NCBI GenBank assembly: GCA_038223055.1
Contig: JBBRHF010000223.1
Span: 1 to 6,062, forward strand
Reading direction: 5' to 3'
DNA length: 6,062 nucleotides
Source of the DNA: JBBRHF01 sp038223055
GTDB taxonomy: Bacteria; Actinomycetota; Actinomycetes; JACCUZ01
Numbering within the stretch: position 1 is the stretch's first letter; the number at the start of each line of letters is the position of its first letter. A program made the position numbers and the translations under genes. Positions 5,055 through 6,062 of this stretch are shown piece after piece. The notes under the pieces are model-generated. The model saw nothing but the letters and a program-made list of their open reading frames with translations. It was not told the DNA's origin and did not search any database.

Positions 5055-6062
5055 ATGTCGATGACCAGCCCGGACCGCGTCGAGCTGACCGAGGACCAGC
5101 GCGCCCAGCTGAAGCGTCTGGTCCGGGCCGGGCTCACCGCGCAGGCGTTGGCGGGGCGGGCCCGGATCGTGCTGCTGGCCGCGGGCGGCCTGTCCAGCGC
5201 CGCTATCGCGGCCCGCGCCGGGGTTGTGCGTGGACACGGTGGGTAAGTGGCGCCGCCGCTGGTGCGCCGCGCCGGGGGTCGCGTCGCTGGGGGACGCGAA
5301 ACGGTCCGCTCGGGCGCCCTCGTTCACCCCGGTGCAGGTCGCCGCGGTCAAGGCGCTGGCCTGCCGGCCCCCGCAGTCCGCCGGTGTCCCGCTGTCCCGG
5401 TGGAGCTGCCCGGAGCTGGCGCGGCAGGTGGCCGCCGAGGAGATCTGCTCGTCGGTGTCCGTGTCCGTGTCCGTGTCCGTGTCCGTGTCCGTGTCCGTGT
5501 CCGTGTCCGTGTCCGTGTCCACGGTGCGGCGCTGGCTGTCCGAGGACGCCCTCAAGCCCCGGCAGCACCAGTCCTGGATCTTCATCACCGACCCGGACTT
5601 CGCCGTCAAGGCGGCCAGGGTGCTGGACCTGTACGCCCGGGTGTGGGACGGGAAACCGTTGACCGACAACGACTATGTGATCTCCGCGGACGAGAAGACC
5701 TCGATCCAGGCCCGATGCCGCTGCCACCCGACGATGGCGCCCGGCAAGTCCGGCATACGCGTCCGCGGACCGGGTGTTCTGGGTTGTGGACAACGGGTCC
5801 TCCCACCGCGGCCAGAAAGCCATCGACCGGCTCGCCGCCCAGTTCCCCAACGCGATCATGGTGCACACCCCGGTCCACGCCTCGTGGCTCAACCAGATCG
5901 AGATCTACTTCTCCATCATCCAACGGAAAGTGTTGTCCCCCAACGACTTCACCGACCTCGCCATCGTCGAGCAACGCCTGGCCCGGTTCGAGGACCGCTA
6001 CAACGACGCGGCGAAACCCTTCAAGTGGAAGTTCACCACCACCGACCTGGACGACATCCTCG
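5055..6062 (+). pseudogene. IS630-family transposase, broken into three frames and cut by the window end
   Basis: Part A (5055 to about 5223) reads MSMTSPDRVELTEDQRAQLKRLVRAGL through SSAAIAARAG, the first helix-turn-helix region. One extra base in the GGGGTTGTG stretch (5220-5228, probably a T) shifts the frame and leads to a stop at 5244-5246. Part B (about 5227-5757) continues as CVDTVGKWRRRW, SWSCPELARQV, the expanded Val-Ser repeat, STVRRWLSEDALKPRQHQSW and the first catalytic Asp in SADEKTSIQARCRCHP (codon 5689-5691). At about 5752-5758 a deletion joins GKSGI to YASADRVFWVV in a third frame. It removes the block that normally lies between these motifs, about 60 residues by memory of the family. 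Part C (about 5756-6062) keeps the second Asp in VVDNGSSH (5789-5791), the Glu in NQIEIYFS (5900-5902) and a near-terminal KWKFTTTDLDDIL. All three DDE residues survive, but no single intact protein can be made. Confidence 0.93.
5455..5520. repeat. Perfect (GTGTCC)11 hexanucleotide repeat inside the transposase
   Basis: Eleven identical copies of GTGTCC run from 5455 to 5520 (66 bases, no mismatch). In the transposase frame they encode eleven Val-Ser pairs between EEICSS and TVRRWLSEDAL, at the edge of the second helix-turn-helix. Related transposases, as I recall them, have only SVSAS or similar here, so the array looks like expansion of one or two original units. The lack of any mismatch suggests the expansion is recent and the locus is likely length-variable. 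Confidence 0.97.

Larger units (their letters stand above)
5040..6062 (+). mobile_element. IS630-family insertion sequence remnant (ends not defined)
   Basis: The transposase pseudogene identifies the element. The left end must lie between the start of the hypothetical gene (4959) and the transposase start (5055), unless that gene belongs to the element. The right end lies beyond 6062, so terminal inverted repeats and the TA target duplication expected for IS630 cannot be checked here. The element can no longer move by itself but could be moved by a related transposase if its ends are intact. Confidence 0.8.

Noticed and set aside
5203..5892. Minus-strand frame with a His-Gly repeat resembling a metal-binding protein, and another with an Asp-Thr repeat.
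   Set aside because: Both are antisense readings of the GTGTCC array within the transposase. Neither has independent support.

Overview
The window is very GC-rich and reads as chromosomal DNA from an actinobacterium. Three things point there: dense Ala/Gly/Arg/Pro coding with strong G/C bias at third positions, a membrane-anchored DUF5719-type protein, and a giant glycosyltransferase-2 membrane protein directly upstream of it. The actinobacterial IS630-type transposase remnant fits a large, IS-rich genome such as that of a filamentous actinomycete (Frankia-like is a guess). The genus cannot be fixed from the sequence alone.

Layout. Positions 1-4415 hold two genes on the minus strand. The upstream one (1026-4415) encodes a ~1129-residue protein with an N-terminal family-2 glycosyltransferase domain, about a dozen membrane segments and an extracytoplasmic C-terminal domain. 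It overlaps the next gene (1029 down to the window edge at 1) by four bases (ATGA). That second gene encodes the DUF5719 protein, with a single N-terminal membrane anchor and a secreted domain; its 3' end is outside the window. The pair very likely forms one translationally coupled envelope-biogenesis unit. Positions 4416-4623 carry no convincing gene, only a possible short-leader promoter and a GC hairpin. Positions 4624-4959 (minus) encode a small conserved-looking hypothetical protein that may have lost its C-terminus to an early stop. From 5055 to the right edge (plus) lies an IS630-family transposase pseudogene in three reading frames, broken by a one-base frameshift and an internal deletion.

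The most unusual aspect is three separate tandem repeats, each a multiple of three bases and each inside protein-coding sequence. They are a 15-bp repeat inside the catalytic domain of the glycosyltransferase, a 12-bp repeat in its C-terminal domain, and a perfect (GTGTCC)11 array inside the transposase. They have unrelated units but share the property of lengthening a protein without breaking its frame. The first two are also G-run rich on opposite strands. I see no clear new multi-gene system. The in-frame repeat expansions, and the possibility that the small hypothetical gene travels with the IS, are the points most worth following.
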